From assembly GCF_000517125.1 (NCBI RefSeq), contig NZ_KI912155.1, positions 249,707-313,706 of the forward strand: a stretch of DNA of 64,000 nt, in the 5' to 3' direction. A program made the position numbers and the translations under genes. This document shows, one piece after another, positions 28,852 through 37,273 of this stretch; within the stretch, counting starts at the first letter, position 1; each line of letters starts with the position of its first letter. Source of the stretch: Arthrobacter sp. MA-N2 (GTDB taxonomy: Bacteria > Actinomycetota > Actinomycetes > Actinomycetales > Micrococcaceae). Under the pieces are notes generated by a model. It searched no databases and was not told the origin of the DNA. It saw only the letters and a list, made by a program, of their open reading frames with translations.

Positions 28852-29238
28852 TCAGCCCTGCGCGATGGAAGCCTGGTGGCCTTCGGCGATTGCCTCGTGG
28901 TGCCGAATGACCTCGCTGATGATGAAATTCAAGAATTTCTCAGCGAATGCCGGATCGAGATGCGCTTCCTCGGCGAGCCGGCGCAACCGCGCAATCTGGG
29001 CGGACTCACGGCCCGGGTCCCCTGCAGGGAGCTGATGCGTCGCCTTGAGGACGCCCACCTTCTGGGTGGCCTTGAAACGCTCGGCGAGTAGGAAGACGAG
29101 GGTGGCGTCGATGTTGTCAATGCTGGAGCGGATGGAGAGCAGCTCGTCCATGACGGCCTGGTCCACACGGCCAGCGAGGGAGCTGGCAGAAGGATCGAAG
29201 GAATCGGCGTCGGGGAGGGCGTGGTTCTGCTCGGTCAT
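28852..29238 (-). CDS. Chorismate mutase, AroQ type
   Basis: This 128-residue helical protein has the AroQ fold. The motif ELLSIRSSIDNIDATLVFLLAERF near residues 32-55 matches helix 1, which has catalytic arginine and lysine residues (here in SIRSSID). A second helix carries ERFKATQKVGVLKA. The enzyme converts chorismate to prephenate for phenylalanine and tyrosine synthesis. There is no signal peptide, so it is the cytosolic type. It precedes the MetE-like gene on the same strand and is divergent from the oxidoreductase gene at 29317. Confidence 0.93.
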   Translation of the reverse strand: MTEQNHALPDADSFDPSASSLAGRVDQAVMDELLSIRSSIDNIDATLVFLLAERFKATQKVGVLKATHQLPAGDPGRESAQIARLRRLAEEAHLDPAFAEKFLNFIISEVIRHHEAIAEGHQASIAQG

Positions 29239-29316
29239 TCCTACAGTCTAGGGTGTGCTGGCCGAGCATTGAGGGGCACAATGAGCATGTCCGCGCCGAC
29301 GAGAAGGAGAGCACGC

Positions 29317-29976
29317 ATGAAAATCGCAGTTCTTGGCACCGGAATGGTGGGGCATGCACTGGCCAGCAAACTGATGGCGGTTGGCCACCAAGTCATGATG
29401 GGTTCCCGGGAAGCCGGCAATCCGAAAGGGACGGAGTGGGCGGCGCAGGCAGGTCCGGGAGCAAGCTCCGGCTCCTTCGCCCAGGCCGCAGCCATGGCTG
29501 AGATCGTGGTCAATGCAACCCCGGGAATGGTCTCGCTCGCCGCGTTGAGCGAAGCCGGGGCAGCAAACCTGGCGGGCAAGATCCTGGTGGATGTGTCCAA
29601 CCCCTTGGATTTTTCGGCCGGATTTCCGCCGTCGCTCTCCGTCTGCAATACCGACAGCATTGCCGAAACCATCCAGCGCTCCTTCCCGGAGGCACGTGTG
29701 GTCAAGACCCTCAACACCTTGACTGCTCCCCTGATGGTCGATCCGCTCCGACTCGCTGAGGGCGCCCATGACGTGTTCGTAGCAGGGAACGACGACGACG
29801 CGAAAGCCACCGTCGTCGCGCTCCTGCGGGAGTTCGGCTGGCTACCGGAACGCATCCACGATCTGGGTGGGCTCGACGTCGCCCGCGGCCTTGAAATGTG
29901 GATGCCGCTGTGGCTCCGGATTTTCATGCGCCAACCGAAGGACAAGCTCTTCAACATCAGCATCGTGTCCGAATAG
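29317..29976 (+). CDS. NAD(P)-binding oxidoreductase of the F420-dependent NADP reductase-like family
   Basis: The start ATG at 29317 has AGGAG 9 bases upstream; the longer frame from 29221 has no site. The 219-residue protein begins with a Rossmann motif MKIAVLGTGMVGHALASKL and continues with SNPLDF and VVKTLNT. These are typical of the NADPH-dependent F420 reductase/dinucleotide-binding family. The substrate cannot be told from the sequence. It is followed by a terminator that it shares with the ABC operon. Confidence 0.85.
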   Translation: MKIAVLGTGMVGHALASKLMAVGHQVMMGSREAGNPKGTEWAAQAGPGASSGSFAQAAAMAEIVVNATPGMVSLAALSEAGAANLAGKILVDVSNPLDFSAGFPPSLSVCNTDSIAETIQRSFPEARVVKTLNTLTAPLMVDPLRLAEGAHDVFVAGNDDDAKATVVALLREFGWLPERIHDLGGLDVARGLEMWMPLWLRIFMRQPKDKLFNISIVSE

Positions 29977-29991
29977 CCACGGCAAAAAAGA

Positions 29992-30026
29992 ACATGCCCG
30001 CCCTTCGAGGAGAAGGGCGGGCATGT
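29992..30026. terminator. Bidirectional terminator after the oligopeptide ABC operon
   Basis: A 15-bp perfect stem (29992-30006 with 30012-30026) has a GAGGA loop. On the minus strand it is followed by TTCTTTTTT, so it chiefly ends the ABC-importer transcript. It also closes the oxidoreductase gene. Confidence 0.92.
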
Positions 30027-30054
30027 GCTTCTGGATGGTCGCAACGATGGCCGG

Positions 30055-31764
30055 TCAGATGCCCAACAGCGCGCGGTGTTCTTCCCGGCGTCGGGCCTGT
30101 TCATCAGGATCCGGAACTGGCAACGAGGCGATGAGCTTGCGCGTGTATTCGTGCTGGGGATTGCCCATGATCTGGCTGCCGATCCCCTGCTCCACAAGCT
30201 TGCCCTTGAACAAGACACCCACCCAATGGGAGAGGATGTCCACTACTGCGAGGTCATGGCTAATGAAGAGCGCGGCAAATCCGAACTCCTCCTGGATGTC
30301 CTTGAACAGTTCCAGGACCTTTGCCTGCACGGAAACGTCAAGGGCCGAGGTGGGCTCGTCGGCGATCAGAAGCCGCGGGTTGAGCGCGAGCGAGCGCGCC
30401 AGCGAAGCGCGCTGGCGCTGTCCACCGGAAAGCTCGTGGGGGAAGCGTTCAGCGTACGACGCCGGAAGCTGCACCGATTCGAGCAACTGCGCCACCCGCA
30501 GGCGTGCTTGGGCCGGACTGGGGTGGGTATGGATGAGCAGCGGTTCCGCAACGCACTCGCCAATGGTCAGGTGCGGATTGAACGAGGCCGCCGGGTCTTG
30601 GAAGACAAAGCCGATATCCTTGCGCAGCGGCTTGAACGTGTGTTCCTTGAAGTCCAGCATTTCGTAGCCGAGGACCTTGAGGCTGCCGCCGGTTACCCTG
30701 TTGAGGCCTGCAATGGCCCGGCCGATCGTGGACTTGCCGGAACCGGACTCGCCAACCAGGCCAAAGACCTCATTCTCGGAGACCGTGAAGCTAACGTTGT
30801 CCACAGCCTTGAACCCTGGTTTGCCGAGGCGCCCCGGATACTCGATGGTGAGGTTCTTGGCCTCGACCAGGATCTTTCCCCCCTGATGCAACCGTTCGGT
30901 GGCCCCTTCGGAAGCCGAGTTACGGCCAAGGTGCGGCACGGCGGCCAGCAGCTTCTTCGTATAGTCCTGCTTGGGCTCGGCGAACAGGACCTTGGCGGTG
31001 GCCTCTTCGACCACGTCGCCCTGGTACATGACCACGACGCGGTCGGCCAGGTCGGCCACGACACCCATATTGTGCGTAATGAGCACAATCGAGGTGCCGT
31101 ACTTGTCCCGCAGGTCCCGGAGCAATTGAAGGATCTCGGCCTGGACAGTGACGTCCAGGGCAGTCGTCGGCTCATCCGCCACAATCAATCCCGGGTTCAG
31201 GGCGAGCGCAGCGGCGATGACTACGCGTTGCTTCTGACCTCCGGAAAGCTGGTGGGGATAGTAGTTGACGCGGATTTCGGGATCGGGGATGCCCACCTTC
31301 CGCAGGGCCTCGGTGGCCCGTTTCTTGGCTTCCTTGGCCGAGACCCGGTGTCCGTCCGAGGCATGGGCCCGGATGCCTTCGGCGATCTGCCAGCCGACCG
31401 TGAACACTGGATTCAGGGCCGTTGACGGTTCCTGGAAGACCATGGCCACGTCACGGCCGCGGATCTTGCGCAGTTTTGACGCACTGACGCTGATGACGTT
31501 GTTGCCGTTGATCAGCACGGCGCCCGAGCTGATGGCTGTTTCCGGGAGCAAGCCGAGGATGGTCTTTGCCGTGACAGTCTTGCCGGAACCCGACTCTCCC
31601 ACGATTGCCAGAACTTCCCCGGCTTTGACCTCGAGGCTGACGTCCTTGACGGCGTAGACGTCCCCGCTGTCCGTGGCGAAGGTGACTTTGAGCCGTTCGA
31701 TGTCCAGGACGGGCTGCCCGGATGGGAGCGGCTGGTCCGAAATGTTGCCGATGTTGGTGGTCAT
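30055..31764 (-). CDS. Oligopeptide/dipeptide ABC importer ATPase, DppD-DppF fusion
   Basis: The 569-residue protein carries two complete ABC domains. The first has Walker A GESGSGKTVTAKT (about 42) and signature LSGGQKQRV (about 168). The second has Walker A GESGSGKSTIGRA (about 330) and signature LSGGQRQRAS (about 430). Each also has the oligopeptide C-terminal extension. One fused chain therefore replaces the separate DppD and DppF subunits. It overlaps the dppC-like gene by 4 bases and is last in the importer operon. Confidence 0.96.
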   Translation of the reverse strand: MTTNIGNISDQPLPSGQPVLDIERLKVTFATDSGDVYAVKDVSLEVKAGEVLAIVGESGSGKTVTAKTILGLLPETAISSGAVLINGNNVISVSASKLRKIRGRDVAMVFQEPSTALNPVFTVGWQIAEGIRAHASDGHRVSAKEAKKRATEALRKVGIPDPEIRVNYYPHQLSGGQKQRVVIAAALALNPGLIVADEPTTALDVTVQAEILQLLRDLRDKYGTSIVLITHNMGVVADLADRVVVMYQGDVVEEATAKVLFAEPKQDYTKKLLAAVPHLGRNSASEGATERLHQGGKILVEAKNLTIEYPGRLGKPGFKAVDNVSFTVSENEVFGLVGESGSGKSTIGRAIAGLNRVTGGSLKVLGYEMLDFKEHTFKPLRKDIGFVFQDPAASFNPHLTIGECVAEPLLIHTHPSPAQARLRVAQLLESVQLPASYAERFPHELSGGQRQRASLARSLALNPRLLIADEPTSALDVSVQAKVLELFKDIQEEFGFAALFISHDLAVVDILSHWVGVLFKGKLVEQGIGSQIMGNPQHEYTRKLIASLPVPDPDEQARRREEHRALLGI

Positions 31765-32795
31765 GCCTTACCTGCTTCTGGTTCAGGAGCAGTAGTAGCC
31801 CCTGTGTTCTTGCCGTCGGTTCCTGCCGCAGCCTTGGAACGGGAGGCCTTGCCCCCGGCTCGCTTGCGTCCGCGGAGGCGGGGATCGTTGAGGTCGTTGA
31901 TGCTCTCGCCGACCAGCGTCAGGCCCAGCACGGTCAGGACGATCGCGATACCGGGAAAGACACCCGTCCACCAGATGCCGGAGGATGCGTCCGCCATGGC
32001 TTTGTTGAGGTCGAAGCCCCATTCTGCGGCTGAGGAAGGTTCGATGCCGAAGCCCAGGAAGCCAAGGCCGGCAAGGGTCAGGATCGCTTCAGAAGCGTTC
32101 AGCGTGAACATCAGCGGAAGGGTCCTGGTGGCGTTCTTGAAGATGTGGCGGGTGATGATCCGCAGGCTGGATGCGCCCAGGACCATTGCCGATTCCACGA
32201 ACGGCTCTGCCTTGAGCCTGATGGTCTCTGCCCGGATCACGCGGAAATACTGCGGAACGAACACCACGGTGATCGAGAAGGCGCAGGCGAGGATGCCGCC
32301 CCAGAAGCTCGACTGGCCGCGGCTGATGACGATGGACATGACGATCGCCAGGAGCAGGGAAGGAAAGGCATAAATGGCATCGGCGATGACCACCAGCACC
32401 CGGTCCAGCCAGCCACCGAAGTAACCACTGAGGAGACCGAGTGCCACGCCGAGGAAGATGGACATCGCCACGGCAACGACGATCACTGTCACGGCGGTCT
32501 GTGAACCCCACAGGACGCGGGAGAGGACGTCATATCCGCCGACGGTGGTTCCGAACAGGTGCTTGCTGCTGGGGGCATCCTGGGTGGGGAACGAACCGGA
32601 AGCGTCACTCAGTTGGGCGTAGCCGTAGGGTGCGATCAACGGAGCGAGCACTGTGGAGAGGAGAAAGAAACCGGTCAGCACGAGCCCGGTGATGAGCATG
32701 CCTCGCTGGAGGCCAACGCTCTTCTTGAGGTGGGAAATGACGGGAAGTCCGGACAGGAAGGACTTCTTCCGTCCTGAAAGGGTTGCAGTGCTCAT
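31761..32795 (-). CDS. Oligopeptide ABC importer permease, DppC type
   Basis: The 344-residue protein has the usual five to six membrane segments and the permease loop EAA motif (EPFVESAMVLGASSLRIITRHIFKN). A charged alanine-rich tail follows the last membrane segment. It begins one base after the dppB-like stop and overlaps the ATPase gene, so the three are translated together. Permease identity fits OppC/DppC because of the N-terminal soluble leader and the transmembrane order. Confidence 0.95.
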   Translation of the reverse strand: MSTATLSGRKKSFLSGLPVISHLKKSVGLQRGMLITGLVLTGFFLLSTVLAPLIAPYGYAQLSDASGSFPTQDAPSSKHLFGTTVGGYDVLSRVLWGSQTAVTVIVVAVAMSIFLGVALGLLSGYFGGWLDRVLVVIADAIYAFPSLLLAIVMSIVISRGQSSFWGGILACAFSITVVFVPQYFRVIRAETIRLKAEPFVESAMVLGASSLRIITRHIFKNATRTLPLMFTLNASEAILTLAGLGFLGFGIEPSSAAEWGFDLNKAMADASSGIWWTGVFPGIAIVLTVLGLTLVGESINDLNDPRLRGRKRAGGKASRSKAAAGTDGKNTGATTAPEPEAGKA

Positions 32796-32796
32796 G

Positions 32797-33885
32797 TCAG
32801 TACCTCACTCGAGGGTCGATCAGCGCGGCGACGACGTCCACGACGAAGTTGGTAAAGGCGACGATGACGGCCAACAGAACCACGATGCCCTGGACTGCCA
32901 CGAAGTCCCTGGCGTTCAGGTACTGGACCAGCTGGTAGCCAAGTCCCTTCCATTCGAAGGTGGTCTCCGTGAGCACGGCGCCGCCGAGCATCAGGGCGAT
33001 CTGCAAGCCCATGACGGTGATGATGGGGATGAGCGCCGGCTTGTAAGCGTGCTTTGTCACGAGTCGGAATTCGCTGACGCCGCGGGAACGGCCGGCCTCG
33101 ACGTAGTCCTTGCCCAGGGTTCCGATGACGTTGGTCCGAACGAGGCGCAGGAAGACACCGGCGGTCAGGAGGCCCAGGGCAATAGCGGGAAGCACCGCGT
33201 GGGATATGACGTCGCCGAGTGCGGCGAAATTCCCGCTGCGCAAGGCGTCGAGCCAAAAAATGCCGGTGGGAGCGGCCAGTTGGCCCATGGCCAGCTCAGT
33301 GCGGGTGGACACGCGCCCGGCCACTGGGAGCCAGCCGAGCCAAACGGAGAACGTCAGCTTGAGGAGGAGTCCGGAGAAGAAGACCGGAGTGGCGTAGCAG
33401 AGGATGGCAAAGCAACGCAGGAAGGCGTCGGTGGCCTTGTCGCGCCGTTGCGCGGCGATCAGGCCCAGCGGGATGCCGACCGCGAGGGCCACAATCAGCG
33501 CGTTGATCGTCAGCTCGAGGGTGGCTGCACCGAAGGTCGAAAGCATTTCGACGACGGGGCGGCGGTCCGTGATGGTGGTGCCGAAGTTGCCGGTGACCAG
33601 TTGTCCCAGGTATTCGAAGTACTGGATGATGATCGGCCGGTCGTAACCGGCGTCGTGGATTCGCTGTGCCAGGACGTCCGGCGGAAGCCGGCCGCCTTGC
33701 GCGGCAGTGATGGGGTCGCCGATGACCCGCATCAGGAAGAAGACCAAGGTTACGAGGATGAAGATCGTGGGAATGATCAGGAAGAACCTGACCACGATGT
33801 ACCTGCCCAGACCTCCGCCCGCTGATTTGCTCTTGGGAGCGACCGCGTCCGGTTCGACGTCGGGCATCTCTATAAGTGTTGTCAT
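32797..33885 (-). CDS. Oligopeptide ABC importer permease, DppB type
   Basis: The 362-residue permease starts with a long cytoplasmic leader (about 1-30) and a hydrophobic segment (VVRFFLIIPTIFILVTLVFFLMRVIG). The loop motif KDYVEAGRSRGVSEFRLVTKHAYKPAL is typical of DppB/OppB. It is the first permease after the substrate-binding protein, separated from it by 115 bases that hold a stem-loop. The arrangement suggests the binding protein is made in excess. Confidence 0.95.
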   Translation of the reverse strand: MTTLIEMPDVEPDAVAPKSKSAGGGLGRYIVVRFFLIIPTIFILVTLVFFLMRVIGDPITAAQGGRLPPDVLAQRIHDAGYDRPIIIQYFEYLGQLVTGNFGTTITDRRPVVEMLSTFGAATLELTINALIVALAVGIPLGLIAAQRRDKATDAFLRCFAILCYATPVFFSGLLLKLTFSVWLGWLPVAGRVSTRTELAMGQLAAPTGIFWLDALRSGNFAALGDVISHAVLPAIALGLLTAGVFLRLVRTNVIGTLGKDYVEAGRSRGVSEFRLVTKHAYKPALIPIITVMGLQIALMLGGAVLTETTFEWKGLGYQLVQYLNARDFVAVQGIVVLLAVIVAFTNFVVDVVAALIDPRVRY

Positions 33886-33953
33886 TGCTACCTAAAAGTT
33901 CATTGCCCGCGGATCGCACGGGGTTTTGCTCATATGTGAGGCAATCAGCAAGA

Positions 33954-33990
33954 GGGGGAGGCAAAGCGCCTGTTGGCACCCGCCTCCCCC
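33954..33990 (-). other. Intercistronic stem-loop between the binding protein and permease genes
   Basis: GGGGGAGGC (33954-33962) pairs with GCCTCCCCC (33982-33990) across a 19-base loop. There is no T run, so it is more likely a 3' stabiliser or partial attenuator than a full terminator. It would favour the binding-protein mRNA over the permease part. Confidence 0.65.
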
Positions 33991-34000
33991 GACCGGCTGC

Positions 34001-35629
34001 TTACTTTGAAATGGTTCCCAATCGGAACTTGAAGGATGCGTCAAGCGTCTTGTCGACGCCGTTCACGCCCTGTGCCGAGATGGCAACCTGGGCGCCCTGG
34101 AGCAGCGGCAAAGTGGAAATGTCCTTTGCCAGAGCGTTCTGGGCGTCCTTGATGGTGGATTCACGAGCCGACTTGTCCGTGGTGGTCAGCTGCTTGTTGA
34201 TCAGGTCCGTCACGGCCGGGTCGTTGAAGTGGTTCTTCAAGAAGCCACCGTTCGGGAAGAACGGGGTCAGGTAGTTGTCGGGGTCGCTGAAGTCAGGGAA
34301 CCAACCGAACTGGAACAGGGGGTACTCGTCGGCACGGCTGGCCTTGCTGTAGGTCACCCATTCGGTGGACTGCAGGTTCACCTTGAAGAGGCCCGACTTC
34401 TCGAGCTGGTCCTTGATCATGGCGTACTCGTCACCCGAGGACTTGCCGTAGTGGTCGGGGTTGTACTGGAGGTTCAACGTGACGACGTCCTTGACACCGG
34501 CGTCGGAAAGGACCTTCTTGGCTTTGTCCAAGCTCGGCTTTCCGTTGTCGCCGTAGGCATCCTTGAACGACTCGTTGGCGCCCAGGAAGCCACTGGGGAC
34601 GTTGGAGTACAGCGGCAGGTAGGTGCCCTTGTAGACCTGGTCCGCGATTGCCTGGCGGTCAACGAGGTTGGCGATCGCCTGTCGCACGGCAAGTGCCTTG
34701 GCCGGGTCGGCACCGGGTGCCTTGGCGCCGAACGGCATGGTGTCGAAGTTGAAGGTGATGTAGCGGATCTCGCCGCCGGGACCAACGTTGACCTTGACCT
34801 TGGAGTCCTTCTTGAGGTCGTCGACGTCGGTGGCGCTGAGGCTTCGGTTAGCAACGTCGATGTTGCCCTGCTGGATGTCCAGCTTCATGTTGGTCGGCTC
34901 GGCGTAGTACTTGATGGTGGCGGCGTCATTGGCCGGTTTGCCCAGGACACCCTGGTAATCCGGGTAGGCCTTGAGGCTGATGAGCTCGTTCTTCTTGTAG
35001 CTGTCGATCGTGTATTGGCCGTAGAACGCTTTGGCCTTGATGATGTCGTCATCGGAAAGCAGCTTGTCGGCCGGGAAGACCTGATGGTCCACAATCGGCG
35101 CGGCCGGGCTGCTGAGGATCTGCGGGAACGTCTGGTCGTTGGCGAGCTTCAGCTTGAAAACGACAGTGCTGGGGTCAGGGGCGCTGACGCTGTCCAGGTT
35201 TTCGAGCAGGCTTGCAGGACCAGCGGGGTCGTTGATCTTGAGCTGCCGGTCGAAGGAGAACTTGACATCGGTGGAGTCCAGCGTGTGGCCGTTGGCCCAC
35301 TTCAGTCCGGGCTTCATCTTGACGGTGTACTCGGTCGGCGACGTGAACGATGCCGACGCTGCCAGGTCCGGAACGGGCTCGGCACTTCCTGGCTTCGAGT
35401 TGAGGAGGAAGGAATAGACCTGGTTCATCACCATGAAGGAACCGTTGTCATACGAGCCCGCGGGATCGAGTGCAGTCACCTTGTCGGTGGTGCCATAAGC
35501 GATCGGGCTGCTGGCAGCTGAAGAAGCCGAACCGCCGCCGCCCGACGGGCCCGTGCAGGCTGTCAGAGCGAATACGGAGATGCCCGCGAACGCGATAACG
35601 CTGCGCAAGGCTTTTTTGTTCAATGCCAT
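34001..35629 (-). CDS. Oligopeptide ABC importer substrate-binding lipoprotein
   Basis: The start is the ATG at 35629, with GAAAG upstream. The frame is open to 35704, but that extension would displace the signal peptide. The 542-residue protein has a signal peptide with lipobox FALTAC (Cys25). A glycine/serine linker and a large family-5 solute-binding domain follow (YTVKMKPGLKWANGHTLDSTDV near 105, GEIRYITFNFDTMPFG near 290). It delivers peptides to the permeases encoded downstream. As the first gene of the operon it lies just after a candidate operator at 35739-35762. Confidence 0.95.
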   Translation of the reverse strand: MALNKKALRSVIAFAGISVFALTACTGPSGGGGSASSAASSPIAYGTTDKVTALDPAGSYDNGSFMVMNQVYSFLLNSKPGSAEPVPDLAASASFTSPTEYTVKMKPGLKWANGHTLDSTDVKFSFDRQLKINDPAGPASLLENLDSVSAPDPSTVVFKLKLANDQTFPQILSSPAAPIVDHQVFPADKLLSDDDIIKAKAFYGQYTIDSYKKNELISLKAYPDYQGVLGKPANDAATIKYYAEPTNMKLDIQQGNIDVANRSLSATDVDDLKKDSKVKVNVGPGGEIRYITFNFDTMPFGAKAPGADPAKALAVRQAIANLVDRQAIADQVYKGTYLPLYSNVPSGFLGANESFKDAYGDNGKPSLDKAKKVLSDAGVKDVVTLNLQYNPDHYGKSSGDEYAMIKDQLEKSGLFKVNLQSTEWVTYSKASRADEYPLFQFGWFPDFSDPDNYLTPFFPNGGFLKNHFNDPAVTDLINKQLTTTDKSARESTIKDAQNALAKDISTLPLLQGAQVAISAQGVNGVDKTLDASFKFRLGTISK

Positions 35630-35931
35630 CAGTGAACTTTCTGTTCGATGGAAACGGCGAACCGCCGTGGGTAATTTCTTCGGAGCACACACTCCTGATT
35701 CCACGATTCAATCAGAAGGTTTCTTGGTGAAACGTTTGATTTTGTGAGTTGAGACACAAAATTTACTTTTTCTTTTAGCCCGCCGCGGGCTGCGGCGACG
35801 GCGCTCTGCTCGTCCGGGACCAAAAACGCAACTGTTTGGGAGCGCTGAGAATTCAGTGGGTGCGCCTCGTCTCCCGAGGGCGATCCACCTCTGCTCGATC
35901 AGCGGAGGGGTGGGGCGGCTACGCCCAAAGC
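35630..35931. other. Intergenic region between the ABC operon and mnmA
   Basis: About 300 bases hold the promoter region of the ABC operon (minus strand) and the 3' side of mnmA. The only clear structures are the 35739-35762 palindrome and a short GC hairpin at 35778-35792 (AGCCCGC-C-GCGGGCT). That hairpin is not followed by T on the minus strand, so it is a poor terminator. I see no gene. Confidence 0.7.
35739..35762 (-). promoter_or_regulatory. Candidate operator: 8-8-8 perfect inverted repeat before the ABC operon
   Basis: ATTTTGTG (35739-35746) and CACAAAAT (35755-35762) are exact complements across an 8-base spacer. The AT-rich arms and position about 110 bases before the binding-protein start point to a repressor or activator site and not a terminator. 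The regulator is unknown. Confidence 0.6.
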
Positions 35932-37071
35932 CTAGAGGGCAGCTCGCTGCAGCGAGCGGGCGGCGTCGATGGTTGCCTGGCCAAGAACACGGGTTCCCTG
36001 GTACAGCACGACGGTCTGTCCGGGCGCCACGCCACGGAGCGGATCGACGAGCCTCACCACGAGGCCAACACGTTCGATGCCGGCATCGTCGACGTGCCGT
36101 TCGACCGATGCTTTGGCAGGTACGGGGTCGCCGTGGGCGCGCACTTGGGCATGGCAATCGAATTCGGCGCCAGTGGCGACCTCGGCGATGGGCAGGCCGG
36201 CCCAGGACACCTTGATTCCGCGGATCTCCTCGATGGCGAGCAGAGATTCGGGTCCGACCACCACTTTGTTTTCCTTCGGCCGGATTTCCAGCACGAAGCG
36301 CGGCTTGCCGTCAGCGGCAGGAGTGCCCAGCTTAAGGCCTCGGCGCTGGCCGACGGTGAAGGCGATGGCTCCCGGGTGCTCCCCCACCTTGGTTCCGGCT
36401 TCGTCCACGATGTCGCCCGTGGTCATGTCGATCTTTTCCGCGAGCCAGCCGGCGGTATCGCCGTCCGGGATGAAGCAGATGTCATGGCTGTCCGGCTTGT
36501 TCGCCACGGACAGGCCGCGCCGCTCGGCCTCCGCACGAACCTCGGCCTTGGAAGGGGTCTCCGCCAACGGGAACATCGAGTGCTTGAGTTGTTCATGGGT
36601 CAGGACACCAAGCACGTAGCTCTGGTCCTTGGCCCAGTCCGCCGCACGGTGGAGTTCGGGGTTGCCGTCCGCATCCTGGATCACCTTGGCGTAGTGGCCC
36701 GTGCAGACCGCGTCGAAGCCCAGCGCGATAGCCTTCTCCAACAGGGCGGCGAACTTGATCCGCTCGTTGCAGCGCATGCAGGGGTTGGGAGTCCGGCCCG
36801 CGGCGTATTCGTCGATGAAGTCCTGGACCACATCTTCCTTGAAGCGCTCCGAGAAGTCCCAGACGTAGTACGGAATCCCCAGCACGTCGCAGGCGCGCCA
36901 AGCGTCACGGGAGTCTTCGATGGTGCAGCAGCCGCGGCTGCCGGTGCGCAGCGTTCCGGGCATGCGGGACAGCGCCAAGTGGACGCCGACGACGTCGTGC
37001 CCTGCTTCGACGGCGCGGGCGGCGGCAACGGCGGAGTCGACTCCGCCGCTCATGGCTGCAAGAACTCGCAT
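35932..37071 (-). CDS. mnmA: tRNA-specific 2-thiouridylase MnmA
   Basis: The 379-residue enzyme has the PP-loop [12 protein letters not shown] at the N-terminus. The two catalytic cysteines lie in NPCMRCNE (near residue 98) and HDICFIPDG (near 199), followed by a C-terminal tRNA-binding barrel. It thiolates U34 of the Lys, Glu and Gln tRNAs. Its sulfur comes from a cysteine desulfurase, which is encoded close by at 38491 on the same strand. That pairing is a common actinobacterial neighbourhood. Confidence 0.97.
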   Translation of the reverse strand: MRVLAAMSGGVDSAVAAARAVEAGHDVVGVHLALSRMPGTLRTGSRGCCTIEDSRDAWRACDVLGIPYYVWDFSERFKEDVVQDFIDEYAAGRTPNPCMRCNERIKFAALLEKAIALGFDAVCTGHYAKVIQDADGNPELHRAADWAKDQSYVLGVLTHEQLKHSMFPLAETPSKAEVRAEAERRGLSVANKPDSHDICFIPDGDTAGWLAEKIDMTTGDIVDEAGTKVGEHPGAIAFTVGQRRGLKLGTPAADGKPRFVLEIRPKENKVVVGPESLLAIEEIRGIKVSWAGLPIAEVATGAEFDCHAQVRAHGDPVPAKASVERHVDDAGIERVGLVVRLVDPLRGVAPGQTVVLYQGTRVLGQATIDAARSLQRAAL

Positions 37072-37164
37072 GCTGGCTTTCTGTTGATGGGGGAAGTATT
37101 TGCGACTAAAGAGAGTAAGCGCCCAACTATTCTAGCGCCCGCCGGAATCCGGCCCAAAAATGCC

Positions 37165-37193
37165 TTGACCGGCTTCGCGGGCGATTCTAAAGT
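37165..37193 (+). promoter_or_regulatory. Promoter of the FAD reductase gene
   Basis: TTGACC (37165-37170) and TAAAGT (37188-37193) are 17 bases apart. The -10 box lies inside the left arm of the operator at 37186-37212, so binding there would block transcription. The 5' leader to the ATG is about 70 bases. Confidence 0.7.
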
Positions 37194-37212
37194 CAAAGCT
37201 ACGAGTTTTAGA
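37186..37212 (+). promoter_or_regulatory. Operator shared with the doxX-like gene (TCTAAAG-N13-TTTTAGA)
   Basis: A 27-base inverted repeat, one mismatch from perfect in its 7-base arms, overlaps the -10 box. The same 7-13-7 layout with near-identical arms occurs at 40515-40541 before the doxX-like gene. That conserved geometry at two promoters about 3.3 kb apart is the evidence for a common repressor, most likely the SufR-like regulator encoded at 39797. Confidence 0.75.
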
Positions 37213-37273
37213 TGTTCGGCCGCGTGGCCGTTTCCTGGTCCACGCGTTCCAAGGCCAAGCGAATCGAGTCACC

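Noticed and set aside
30025-31425. Plus-strand open frame of 466 codons
   Set aside because: It is antisense to the ABC ATPase gene and reads the reverse of its conserved motifs.
35778-35792. GC hairpin as mnmA terminator
   Set aside because: It is followed by A-rich and not T-rich sequence on the mnmA strand.
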